Of a DNA stretch of 64,000 nucleotides, positions 56,501 to 64,000 are shown piece after piece. A model generated the notes under the pieces. That model was given only the letters and a program-made list of their open reading frames with translations. It had not been told where the DNA came from and did not search any database. The DNA is from Sphingobium sp. Lineage in GTDB: Bacteria > Pseudomonadota > Alphaproteobacteria > Sphingomonadales > Sphingomonadaceae. The position numbers and the translations under genes are program-made. Every line of letters starts with the position of its first letter. Positions within the stretch are counted from its first letter, which is position 1. The stretch lies in the NCBI GenBank assembly GCA_003248935.1, contig QFQF01000012.1, positions 62,001 to 126,000 on the forward strand. The letters are read 5' to 3'.

Positions 56501-56963
56501 CGAGGCAGTCGACGGACATTTCCGGCGGCTGTTCACCACCCTGTTCAACGGCGGTCAGGCGCATCTTGCCCTGATCGACAGCGACGATCCGCTGGAGGCC
56601 GGGCTGGAGATCATGGCACAGCCGCCCGGCAAAAAGCTGGCCGCGCTGACGCTGCTGTCGGGCGGCGAACAGGCCTTGACCGCCGTCGCCCTCATCTTCG
56701 GCCTGTTCCTCACCAACCCCGCGCCGATCTGCGTGCTGGACGAAGTCGACGCGCCGCTGGACGACGCCAATGTCGAACGCTTCTGCGACCTGCTCGACCG
56801 CATGGTCGAGGATACCCGCACCCGCTACCTGATCGTCACCCATAACGCCGTCACCATGGCGCGGATGCACCGCCTGTTCGGCGTAACGATGGTCGAGCGC
56901 GGCGTCAGCCGTCTGGTGTCCGTCGATCTGGGCGGCGCAGAGGAACTCCTGGCGGCGGAATAG
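53517..56963 (+). CDS. smc: Chromosome segregation protein SMC
   Basis: An 1148-residue SMC ATPase. Walker A is [20 protein letters not shown] (residues 31-50). A very long Ala/Glu/Arg-rich coiled coil follows, interrupted by the hinge near residues 500-650 ([39 protein letters not shown]). The coil then returns to the C-terminal head, with the ABC signature [20 protein letters not shown] and Walker B [20 protein letters not shown]. It compacts and separates chromosomes with ScpA/ScpB, which are not in this window. The length is typical for alphaproteobacteria. Confidence 0.97.
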   Translation: [1148 protein letters not shown]

Positions 56964-57003
56964 CGCGCCCGCGGCATATCGACGACAGGCCGGAGACGCC
57001 CGC

Positions 57004-58476
57004 TCAGTCGGCGCCTCGCTTCCGCCAGCCACCCAGCCGCCGGAACAGGCCGCGTTCGCTGAGCGCCTCGAACATCTCCTCGGGGCCTTCGGGGTCCAGC
57101 ACCTCGTTCTCGGCCAGCCATGCCTCGACCTCGGACAGGTTCGGCACCTCATAGGGACGCAGGGTCCGCCGCCGGTTCTTCGCGTTCTTCCGGCCGATGA
57201 AGCGCAGGCCCTCGATCGTCGCGATCAGGGAGCCGCTGCGTTTCAGCCGGTCACGCACGATCCGCGCGGTCGTGCCCAGATGCTCGGCCAGCAGGTCGTC
57301 GCGGATCGCCGCGATCGCCGCGCCGCACCCGGCATTGGCCTTCACCGAACAGTCGATCGCGACGTCGCATTCGGTGTCGAGCCGCATCGAGCGATTGTTC
57401 ATGTTCGACGAGCCTACGCGCAGGATCATGTCGTCGACGATCAGGATTTTCGCGTGGACGTAAACCGGCTGCCGGTCACGCGTATAGGGGTGATAGATGC
57501 GGAAACGGCCATGCCGGTCGCGGTGCCGCAATGCCTCCACCAGCCGCGCCCGCGCCGTATCCATCGCCAGCGGCTCCAGCCAGCCCTGCGCGCTTTCCGG
57601 GTTGACGATCACGACCTCCGGCCCGTCATCCTCATCCAGACGGCGGGCGATCGCCTCCGCGATCCGGCGGGAGGCGAAATACTGGCTCTCAGCATAGATG
57701 AAGCGCTTCGCCCGGGCGATCTGCTCCAGGTAGAGTTCCTCGACTTCCGTGACGGCGCGCTGCCCCTCCATCTTCGGCGCGGTGCGGGCGATCGCGACCT
57801 CCACATCGCGGAACTGCGCGGGAAGCCTGGCGGGCCAGCAATCATGCTTCGCGCGAATGGGGGCCAGCACCTCCCCGCCCGCCTGCCGCCAGCGGGTGCG
57901 CGCATGCTGGGCAAGGGCGGCGGCCACCGGCCCCTGAAGCGCCGTCGTCGCGTCATGCCACGGGCCATAGGGCGTGCCGTTCGGATGGACGCGGGCCGAT
58001 TCGGTATCGGCGTGATCGCGCGTGTCCCAACGCTCGCCCGTCATGTCGATGCCGCCGCAGAAAGCGAAGCAGTCGTCGATGACGACGATCTTCTGATGAT
58101 GGGAGCCGGCAGGCGGGTGATGGTTGTCCAGCCGCACATGAATGCGCGGATGCGCCATCCACTTGGCGATGGTGAAGATGGTCTTGCCCCGGAACAGCGA
58201 GGCGAAGGCGCCCATGTCCCAGCGGAGCAGATAGACCTCCAGTTCCGGCCGGTCGCGGACCAGCCAGTAGATGAAATCGCCGATGGTGGTGGGCGCCCCG
58301 TCATCCGCCCCTCTGTCACGGACCAGCTCAATCCGCGCATCGAAATCCCAGCCGACCAGCATGATCCGCCGCTGCGCCTTCAGCATCGCGGCGCGGGCGA
58401 GGCGGAAATAATCCTCCGCATCGACGATCACGCACGCCTTATCCGCGCGGGCGACCCGCCAGCGGGTCCGGGTCAT
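57004..58476 (-). CDS. Phospholipase D-like protein
   Basis: A 490-residue protein with two HKD motifs: HHQKIVVIDDCFAFCGGID and VHAKILIVDDMILRVGSSNM. These are the paired catalytic halves of phospholipase D and cardiolipin synthases. The tail is basic (GRKNAKNRRRTLRPYEVP). No N-terminal transmembrane helices are visible, unlike ClsA, so it is closer to the PLD-type enzymes of Sphingomonas and plants. The ATG overlaps the ubiA stop (ATGA). The substrate is unknown; phosphatidylglycerol or other phospholipids are likely. Confidence 0.9.
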   Translation of the reverse strand: MTRTRWRVARADKACVIVDAEDYFRLARAAMLKAQRRIMLVGWDFDARIELVRDRGADDGAPTTIGDFIYWLVRDRPELEVYLLRWDMGAFASLFRGKTIFTIAKWMAHPRIHVRLDNHHPPAGSHHQKIVVIDDCFAFCGGIDMTGERWDTRDHADTESARVHPNGTPYGPWHDATTALQGPVAAALAQHARTRWRQAGGEVLAPIRAKHDCWPARLPAQFRDVEVAIARTAPKMEGQRAVTEVEELYLEQIARAKRFIYAESQYFASRRIAEAIARRLDEDDGPEVVIVNPESAQGWLEPLAMDTARARLVEALRHRDRHGRFRIYHPYTRDRQPVYVHAKILIVDDMILRVGSSNMNNRSMRLDTECDVAIDCSVKANAGCGAAIAAIRDDLLAEHLGTTARIVRDRLKRSGSLIATIEGLRFIGRKNAKNRRRTLRPYEVPNLSEVEAWLAENEVLDPEGPEEMFEALSERGLFRRLGGWRKRGAD

Positions 58477-59375
58477 GCGGTGCCCACGACGAAGCAGGCG
58501 CAGAACATCAGCAGCCCGGCGAACCGGTTCGACCGGAATTTGGCGAGCGGGTCGACGCCATCCTCCTTCAGCATCGCGACCTGCCACAGCAGGTGGAGCG
58601 CCATCGGCAGCAGCGCGAGCAGTGCCAGTGCCTGCGGCCGGGCGAGCCAGACCGCCCCCGCCCAAAACGCCAGAGCCAGCGCGTAGCAGAGCGCGACGCC
58701 CAGCCGCACGTGCCGCCCCATCGAAAGGGCGCTGGAACCGATGCCGATCAGCGCGTCATCCTCCCGGTCCTGAAGAGCGTAGATCGTGTCATAGCCCACG
58801 ACCCAGAAGATGCTGCCGGCATAGAGCGCAAGGCCGGGCAGGGTCAGAGCCCCTGCCACCTCCGCCCAGCCGACCAGCGCCGCCCAGGAGAAGACGAGAC
58901 CGAGCCAGAGCTGCGGCCAGCCGGTGATGCGCTTCATGAACGGATAGGCGGCGACGAGCGCAAGACTCGCGACGGCAACGACCATGGCATAGGCGTGGAG
59001 CTGCACCCAGACGAGAAAGCCCGCCGCGCACAGCAGCAGCAGCCAGCCCCAGGCCGCCTTCACCGACACTGCCCCGCTCGCCAGCGGCCTGGACCGCGTG
59101 CGCTCCACCTTCGCATCGAGGTCGCGGTCGACGATATCGTTGAACACGCAGCCCGCACCGCGCATCGCGATGCTGCCGATCAGCAGCAGCAGGATCAGTG
59201 GCCACCGCGCCACCGCGCCACCCGCCAGCGCCACCGCCCACGCCCCGGGCCAGAACAGCAGCCACCAGCCGATCGGCCTGTCGAACCGCGCCAGCAGCGC
59301 GAACGCGCGCGCCTTCCCCGGCAACCGCGCCATCAGGCCGCGCGCCTCGGTATCGGGAACGATCGCCTGCGTCAT
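58473..59375 (-). CDS. ubiA: 4-hydroxybenzoate polyprenyltransferase
   Basis: A 300-residue integral-membrane enzyme that attaches the isoprenoid tail to 4-hydroxybenzoate in ubiquinone synthesis. The first aspartate-rich motif is NDIVDRDLDAKVERTRSRPL, and the second lies in WVVGYDTIYALQDREDDALI. Eight or nine hydrophobic helices are seen. The length and motif spacing match UbiA of Sphingomonas. It starts divergent from rsmE, and its stop overlaps the phospholipase D gene start, so the two are co-transcribed. Confidence 0.95.
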   Translation of the reverse strand: MTQAIVPDTEARGLMARLPGKARAFALLARFDRPIGWWLLFWPGAWAVALAGGAVARWPLILLLLIGSIAMRGAGCVFNDIVDRDLDAKVERTRSRPLASGAVSVKAAWGWLLLLCAAGFLVWVQLHAYAMVVAVASLALVAAYPFMKRITGWPQLWLGLVFSWAALVGWAEVAGALTLPGLALYAGSIFWVVGYDTIYALQDREDDALIGIGSSALSMGRHVRLGVALCYALALAFWAGAVWLARPQALALLALLPMALHLLWQVAMLKEDGVDPLAKFRSNRFAGLLMFCACFVVGTA

Positions 59376-59436
59376 GCGCGTACCTCCAAGAAGGACAAGG
59401 GCTTAGGACTTTTGTACGACAAGGCAAGGGGAAGAG

Positions 59437-60270
59437 ATGATGCGACGGCGTGCGGTCACATCCATCGCCCCTCTCGACTTCGCGCCCATGTCCCGGCATG
59501 ACGCGCGCATGCCCGCAACACCCGCCTGGCCACCGCAAAGCGCGCCCCGCCTCTATGTCGATACGGCGCTGGGCGAGGGCGTGGCGGTGACGCTGGACGG
59601 CAACGCGGCACACTATCTGATCGCCGTCATGCGGGTGAAGGCGGGCGATACCGTACTGCTGTTCGACGGCCGGTCGGGCGAATGGGGCGCGACCGCGCGC
59701 GACGTACGCAAGCGCGATCTCGTTCTGGACTGCGTCGCGCAGACGAAGCCGGTCGAAAGCGTGCCCGATTTCTGGCTGTGCGCCGCGCCGATCAAGAAAG
59801 GGCGCATAGACCTGATCGCCGAGAAGGCCTGCGAACTGGGCGTGGCGCGGCTCCAGCCGGTGCTGACCCGGCGCGCGGTCGTCGACCGGTTGAACCTCGA
59901 CCGGCTGCATGCCCATCTGGTCGAGGCGGCCGAGCAATGCGGCCGCACCGCACTGCCGGAGCTTGCCGGCATGGTGAAGCTCGACGCGCTGCTGCGCGAC
60001 TGGCCGGAGGGGCGGCATCTGTTCTTCGCGGACGAGACCGGCGGCCGCCCGATCGGCGAGGCACTGGCGGCGCATCCCGGCCCGGCGGCGTTTCTGGTGG
60101 GACCGGAGGGCGGTTTCGACCCGCAGGAGCGCGAGGCGATCCGCGCCCATCCGGCTGCCGTGCCCGTGTCGCTTGGCCCCCGCATCCTGCGGGCGGAAAC
60201 CGCCGCGATCGCCGCCACCGCCGCGTGGATGGCGCAGAACGGCGACTGGCCGCAGGTGCCCGTCATCTGA
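59437..60270 (+). CDS. rsmE: 16S rRNA (uracil-1498-N3)-methyltransferase
   Basis: A 277-residue SPOUT-family methyltransferase that modifies U1498 in 16S rRNA using SAM. The C-terminal SPOUT knot has AAFLVGPEGGFDPQEREAIR followed by SLGPRILRAETAAIAATAAW. The first part is a PUA-like RNA-binding region (APRLYVDTALGEG). An ATG at 59437 has a very good AAGGGGAAG site, but the family N-terminus matches better from the ATG at 59509, which would give 253 residues and lacks any ribosome-binding site. I kept the upstream start; the true N-terminus is open. It is divergent from ubiA. Confidence 0.92.
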   Translation: MMRRRAVTSIAPLDFAPMSRHDARMPATPAWPPQSAPRLYVDTALGEGVAVTLDGNAAHYLIAVMRVKAGDTVLLFDGRSGEWGATARDVRKRDLVLDCVAQTKPVESVPDFWLCAAPIKKGRIDLIAEKACELGVARLQPVLTRRAVVDRLNLDRLHAHLVEAAEQCGRTALPELAGMVKLDALLRDWPEGRHLFFADETGGRPIGEALAAHPGPAAFLVGPEGGFDPQEREAIRAHPAAVPVSLGPRILRAETAAIAATAAWMAQNGDWPQVPVI

Positions 60271-60400
60271 TTTCCTGTCCCGGCGCCGCGACCAAAAACA
60301 AGTTGCGATCCGCAATCGGATTGATCCTGTCATCAAAGCACCTTATCTGCCCCTCGCGCGCTCTATTGGACCGGCGCGGGGGAACGGCTAAGGGCGAGAT

Positions 60401-61774
60401 ATGAGTACACGCACGGACAGCGGCGGGGACGATCCTGTCATCGAGAGCCGCGATCAGTTGATCGCCGCCTTCGCCAAGGGCGAGAAGCCCGCCGAGCGCT
60501 GGCGCATCGGCACCGAGCACGAAAAGCTCGTCTACGCGCTGAAGGACCATCACGCGCCGAGCTATGAGGAAAAGGGCGGCATCCACACGCTGCTCATCGG
60601 CCTTACCCGCTACGGTTGGCGCCCGGTGTTCGAGGGCGAGAACATCATCGCACTCGCGGGCGAGGACGGCACGATCAGCCTGGAGCCCGCCGGCCAGCTG
60701 GAACTCTCCGGCGCGCCGCTTGAAAACCTGCACCAGACCTGCGCGGAGACCGGGCGGCACCTGGAACAGGTGAAATATGTCGGCGACATGCTGGGGCTGG
60801 GCTTCCTGGGCCTCGGCATGTGGCCGGACAAGGCGCGGGCTGACCTGCCGATCATGCCCAAGGGCCGCTACGACATCATGCTACGCCATATGCCGCGTGT
60901 CGGCTCCCTCGGCCTCGACATGATGCTGCGCACCTGCACCATCCAGACCAACCTCGATTACGGCAGCGAGGCGGACATGGTGAAGAAGTTCCGCGTCAGC
61001 CTGGCGCTCCAGCCGATCGCCACCGCCCTGTTCGCCAACTCGCCGTTCACCGACGGGAAGCCCAACGGCTTCCTGTCCTATCGCAGCCACATCTGGTCGG
61101 ACACCGACCCGCATCGCACGGGCATGCTCCCTTTCGTGTTCGAAAACGGATTCGGCTACGAGCGCTATGCCGACTATGCGCTCGACGTGCCGATGTATTT
61201 CGTGTTCCGCGACGGAAAATATATCGACGCTGCGGGCCTGTCCTTCCGCGACTTCCTCGAAGGCAGGCTGTCCGTCCTGCCGGGCGAGAAGCCGACCGAG
61301 AAGGACTGGGAGGATCATCTTTCCACCGCCTTCCCGGAAGTGCGCCTGAAAAGCTTTCTGGAGATGCGCGGCGCGGACGGCGGCCCGTGGGGACGCATCT
61401 GCGCGCTGCCCGCCCTGTGGGTCGGCCTGCTCTACGACAGCGGCGCGCTCGACGCGGCGTGGGATCTGGTCAAGGACTGGAGCATGGATGCGCGGCAGGA
61501 ACTGCGCGACGCCGTGCCCCGCCTCGCGCTCGACGCGCCGGTGCCGGGCGGTCGCACGCTGCGCGACATCGCGCCCGAGGTGCTGGAAATCGCGCGGTCA
61601 GGATTGTCGGCGCGCGGCCGCCTCAACGGCGCGGGCGACAATGAGACGGGCTATCTTTCCGAACTGCACGACATCGTCGCCAGCGGGAAGGTTCCGGCCC
61701 AGCGCCTGCTCGACCGCTATCACGGTGAATGGGGCGGCGATCTCAGCAAGGTGTACGACGCGGAACGCTTCTGA
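60401..61774 (+). CDS. gshA: Glutamate-cysteine ligase
   Basis: A 457-residue enzyme of the plant/alphaproteobacterial GCS2 class that makes gamma-glutamylcysteine, the first step in glutathione synthesis. Diagnostic segments are RWRIGTEHEKLVYAL, SLEPAGQLELSGAPLENLHQ, IMPKGRYDIMLRHMPRVGS, and LRTCTIQTNLDYGSEADM. The length is normal for the class. It has its own 130-base upstream spacer. It supplies substrate for GloA, Ggt and probably the Atm1-like exporter. A hairpin at 61780 separates it from the convergent aminopeptidase. Confidence 0.95.
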   Translation: MSTRTDSGGDDPVIESRDQLIAAFAKGEKPAERWRIGTEHEKLVYALKDHHAPSYEEKGGIHTLLIGLTRYGWRPVFEGENIIALAGEDGTISLEPAGQLELSGAPLENLHQTCAETGRHLEQVKYVGDMLGLGFLGLGMWPDKARADLPIMPKGRYDIMLRHMPRVGSLGLDMMLRTCTIQTNLDYGSEADMVKKFRVSLALQPIATALFANSPFTDGKPNGFLSYRSHIWSDTDPHRTGMLPFVFENGFGYERYADYALDVPMYFVFRDGKYIDAAGLSFRDFLEGRLSVLPGEKPTEKDWEDHLSTAFPEVRLKSFLEMRGADGGPWGRICALPALWVGLLYDSGALDAAWDLVKDWSMDARQELRDAVPRLALDAPVPGGRTLRDIAPEVLEIARSGLSARGRLNGAGDNETGYLSELHDIVASGKVPAQRLLDRYHGEWGGDLSKVYDAERF

Positions 61775-61779
61775 GCGGC

Positions 61780-61799
61780 GGGCGGCGATAAAGCCGCCC
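61780..61799. terminator. Hairpin between gshA and the convergent aminopeptidase gene
   Basis: GGGCGGC (61780-61786) pairs perfectly with GCCGCCC (61793-61799) around a six-base loop. It lies six bases after the gshA stop and about ten before the convergent aminopeptidase stop. T-runs on both strands are short, so it is a moderate bidirectional terminator candidate. Confidence 0.45.
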
Positions 61800-61809
61800 A
61801 GTTGTCCCT

Positions 61810-63591
61810 TCAGAGCGGCGCGCAGGCCGTCTCCAGCCAGTCCTTCGCTGCGCCCTCCAGTTGCGGTCCGACGATCGCCAGCACTTGTGCGTGATAGCCG
61901 TCGATCCACGCGCGCTCGCCCGCGTCCAGCAGGGCGACCTCGATCAGTGTGCGGTCGATCGGCGCGAAGCTGAGTGTCTCGAAGCCGAGGGGCGTCGTCT
62001 CCCCGCCGTCCAGCGGCCGCTCGACGACCAGCACCAGATTCTCGATCCGGATGCCGTATTCGCCGGTCTTGTAATAGCCCGGCTCGTTGGAGAGGATCAT
62101 GCCGGGCTGCAGGGGCTCGTCCCCGCCGCCGAAGGTCGCGATCCGCTGCGGCCCCTCATGCACCGACAGGAAGCTGCCGACGCCGTGGCCGGTGCCATGG
62201 GCATAGTCCAGCCCCTCCGCCCACAGATATTGCCGCGCCAGCACGTCGAGCTGGCTGCCGCGCGTCCCCTTCGGGAAGGTCGCGCGGGCGAGCGCCACAT
62301 GTCCCTTCAGGACCAGCGTGAAGCGATGGCGCATTTCCGCGCTCGGCGTGCCGATGGCGACGGTGCGCGTGATGTCGGTGGTGCCGTCGCGATACTGGCC
62401 GCCTGAATCGACGAGGTAGAGCGTACCGGTTTCCAGCGGCCGATTGGTCCTGTCCTCGACCCGGTAATGCACGACCGCGCCATTGGGACCGGCACCGGAG
62501 ATGGTGTCGAACGAGAGATCCTCCAGAACGCCGGTATCCTTGCGGAACGCCTCCAGCCGGTCGGCGGCCGACATCTCCGTCACGCCGCCCTTCGGCGCTT
62601 CGGTCGCGACCCAATGGAGATAACGGCTGAGCGCGGCGCCGTCGCGGGCCTGCGCCGCCTTGTGCCCGGCAATCTCCACCGGGTTCTTGACCGCCTTGGG
62701 CAGGACGGCGGGATCGCGAACGCTCAGCACCTTCGCGCCGCCCGTCTCCAGCCGTTCGAAGATCGCGGCGACGGCGCGCTCGGGATCGACGGCCACCACC
62801 TTGCCCGCCAGCGCCTCGAGCGCGACGGGGAAAACGCCCCGGTCGTGGATGCGGACCGCATTGCCCAGATGGGCACGCACCGCCTCGTCGATCTTCTCCG
62901 GCGCGACATAGAGGTCGGCGGTCGCATCGGCGTGGACGATGGCATAGGCGAGCGCCACCGGCGTGCGCTCCACGTCCCGGCCGCGAATGTTGAAGGTCCA
63001 GGCGATCGAATCGAGCGCGGACAGCACGGCGGCGTCTGCCTTCCGGTCGATCAGCCAGTCGGCCATGTCCTGCCGCTTGGCCGCCGCGCTCCTGCCGGCG
63101 TAGCGGTCGTCATGGACGACGAGCTTGGCGGCGCTGGGCGCGGGCCGATCCGGCCAGACGCTGTCGACCGGATTGGTGTCGACGGCGACCAGCTCCGCGC
63201 CGCGTTCGGCCAGCGCGGCGCTCGCCTGCTTCACCCAGGCGCTGGTGTGAAGCCACGGGTCGTAGCCGATGCGGCCGCCGCCCGGCGCATGGATGCCGAG
63301 CCAGGCGGCAACGGAGGTCTGCGGCACGCTCTGATACTGCCAGTGGGCGCCGTCCACCTGCTCGCGCACCTGCAGCGTATAACGGCCGTCGACGAAGATC
63401 GCCGCCTCCTCGGGCAGGACGACGGCGCTGCCCGCGGACCCCTGAAAGCCCGTGAGCCAGGCAAGCCGCTGGGCATAGGCGCCGACATATTCGCTCATAT
63501 GCTCGTCGGTCAGGGGCACGACGAAACCGTCCAGCCGGTCCCGCTTCAGCTGCGCGCGAAGCGCCTTCAGACGGTCTTCATAGGTGGACAT
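61810..63591 (-). CDS. Aminopeptidase P-family (M24B) metallopeptidase
   Basis: A 593-residue three-domain Xaa-Pro aminopeptidase of the APP1 type. Two N-terminal creatinase-like domains come first (VPLTDEHMSEYVGAYAQRLA, AWTFNIRGRDVERTPVALAY). The C-terminal pita-bread domain has the metal ligands in LYLVDSGGQYRDGTTDITRT, GTGHGVGSFLSVHEGP, ILSNEPGYYKTGEYGIRIEN. It removes an N-terminal residue before proline from peptides and needs two metal ions. The ATG at 63591 follows AAGGAAGG. It is divergent from an S9 peptidase gene; both handle proline peptides. Confidence 0.93.
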   Translation of the reverse strand: MSTYEDRLKALRAQLKRDRLDGFVVPLTDEHMSEYVGAYAQRLAWLTGFQGSAGSAVVLPEEAAIFVDGRYTLQVREQVDGAHWQYQSVPQTSVAAWLGIHAPGGGRIGYDPWLHTSAWVKQASAALAERGAELVAVDTNPVDSVWPDRPAPSAAKLVVHDDRYAGRSAAAKRQDMADWLIDRKADAAVLSALDSIAWTFNIRGRDVERTPVALAYAIVHADATADLYVAPEKIDEAVRAHLGNAVRIHDRGVFPVALEALAGKVVAVDPERAVAAIFERLETGGAKVLSVRDPAVLPKAVKNPVEIAGHKAAQARDGAALSRYLHWVATEAPKGGVTEMSAADRLEAFRKDTGVLEDLSFDTISGAGPNGAVVHYRVEDRTNRPLETGTLYLVDSGGQYRDGTTDITRTVAIGTPSAEMRHRFTLVLKGHVALARATFPKGTRGSQLDVLARQYLWAEGLDYAHGTGHGVGSFLSVHEGPQRIATFGGGDEPLQPGMILSNEPGYYKTGEYGIRIENLVLVVERPLDGGETTPLGFETLSFAPIDRTLIEVALLDAGERAWIDGYHAQVLAIVGPQLEGAAKDWLETACAPL

Positions 63592-63716
63592 GCGGCCTTC
63601 CTTGCTCCAACAGATGCATCCTGATCGATGCCAACATAGGCGCTGCCCATCCCCTATGCCAGCACCTCCTATGTCCGCGTTGAGGCGCACAACGACCAAG
63701 AGGCCGTATTCCCGAC

Positions 63717-64000
63717 ATGACCACCGCTCCCTCCGCGCCGCAGCGCCCGCACAGCTTCACCGCCCACGGCCATACGGTCGAAGACCCCTGGGCCTGGCTG
63801 CGCGATCCGGGCTATCCGAAGGTCACGGACAAGGACGTGCTCGGCTATCTGGAGGCGGAGAACCAGTGGTTCGAGGCGGCGATGGAGCCGCATGCGCCGC
63901 TCGTCGAGACGCTGTTCCAGGAGATGAAGGGACGGATCAAGGAGGATGACGCCTCGGTTCCGCAGAAGGACGGCGACTGGATTTACTGGCGCGCGTTCGA
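63717..64000 (+). CDS. S9 family peptidase, prolyl oligopeptidase/protease II type (N-terminal fragment)
   Basis: Only the first 94 codons lie in the window. The opening (HSFTAHGHTVEDPWAWLRDP) and the following AENQWFEAAMEPHAPLVETL and EMKGRIKEDDASVPQKDGDW match the beta-propeller start of prolyl oligopeptidases/protease II (PtrB). The serine-hydrolase domain is off the edge. Start chosen at the first ATG; the frame remains open to the window's end. It is divergent from the aminopeptidase P gene. Confidence 0.88.
   Translation, partial: MTTAPSAPQRPHSFTAHGHTVEDPWAWLRDPGYPKVTDKDVLGYLEAENQWFEAAMEPHAPLVETLFQEMKGRIKEDDASVPQKDGDWIYWRAF

Overview
The window is a GC-rich, densely packed bacterial chromosome segment with no mobile element, rRNA, tRNA or CRISPR array that I can see. 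The gene set points to an alphaproteobacterium of the Sphingomonadaceae (Sphingomonas-like): a crtY-crtI-crtB carotenoid cluster, an Rrf2-regulated suf operon containing sufB, sufC, sufD, sufS, a DUF59 gene and sufA, an Atm1/HMT-type ABC exporter resembling the Novosphingobium protein NaAtm1, a rhizobial-type Mdh, ZapE, a DmeR/DmeF metal-efflux pair and a mutY-DUF721-DsbA-DsbA-smc run. The assignment is inference from gene content; no 16S gene is present.

Layout. 1-2000: start of a TRIC-type membrane protein, a DUF4242 protein, a small exported protein and a GlxA-type AraC regulator. 2000-12200 (minus strand): a TCA-cycle block read sdhB - thioesterase - zapE - mdh - sucD - sucA - sucB - lpd, with structured spacers between mdh/sucD and sucD/sucA; sdhA/C/D and sucC are absent. 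12300-16100 (plus): a CDP-alcohol phosphatidyltransferase, a HIT protein, an alpha/beta hydrolase, a TPR protein and a DUF2147 protein. 16100-23500: a SIMPL protein, a glyoxalase I/II pair, a lipoprotein, an acyl-CoA ligase, gamma-glutamyltransferase and pyrD. 23470-23890 is the only long non-coding stretch; it holds a very strong plus-strand terminator with no plus-strand gene before it, so it is a candidate small-RNA locus. 23890-30900 (plus): an AraC regulator, then the suf operon, which includes an unlisted 32-residue membrane peptide between sufB and sufC and ends in an AAC(6')-like acetyltransferase.

30900-42000: a lipidated subtilisin-like autotransporter, a HAD nucleotidase plus dapD, a diguanylate cyclase, the Atm1-like exporter, a 52-residue membrane protein, recQ, a DUF442-type phosphatase, and dmeF/dmeR with an operator lying on the dmeR start codon. 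42000-47200 (plus): crtY, crtI, a LOG-family gene, crtB and purU, several coupled by overlapping stop/start codons and using GTG or TTG starts. 47200-51400 (minus): mutY, nudC, pmbA and a cysQ-like phosphatase. 51400-64000: DciA-like DUF721, two DsbA-like thiol proteins, smc, ubiA plus a phospholipase-D protein, rsmE, gshA, an M24 aminopeptidase, and the start of an S9 peptidase.

How the genes work together. The TCA block supplies three consecutive oxidative steps (2-oxoglutarate to succinyl-CoA to succinate to fumarate) plus malate oxidation. The suf operon makes the Fe-S clusters needed by SdhB and MutY, and the Atm1-like exporter, gshA and gloA/gloB tie into glutathione chemistry. CrtB, CrtI and CrtY convert geranylgeranyl diphosphate to phytoene, lycopene and beta-carotene. 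The most unusual observations are the 32-residue peptide inside suf, the His-to-Arg change in the GloB metal motif, the DmeR operator merged with the ribosome-binding site, the orphan terminator or sRNA locus, and the NalP-like lipidated protease.
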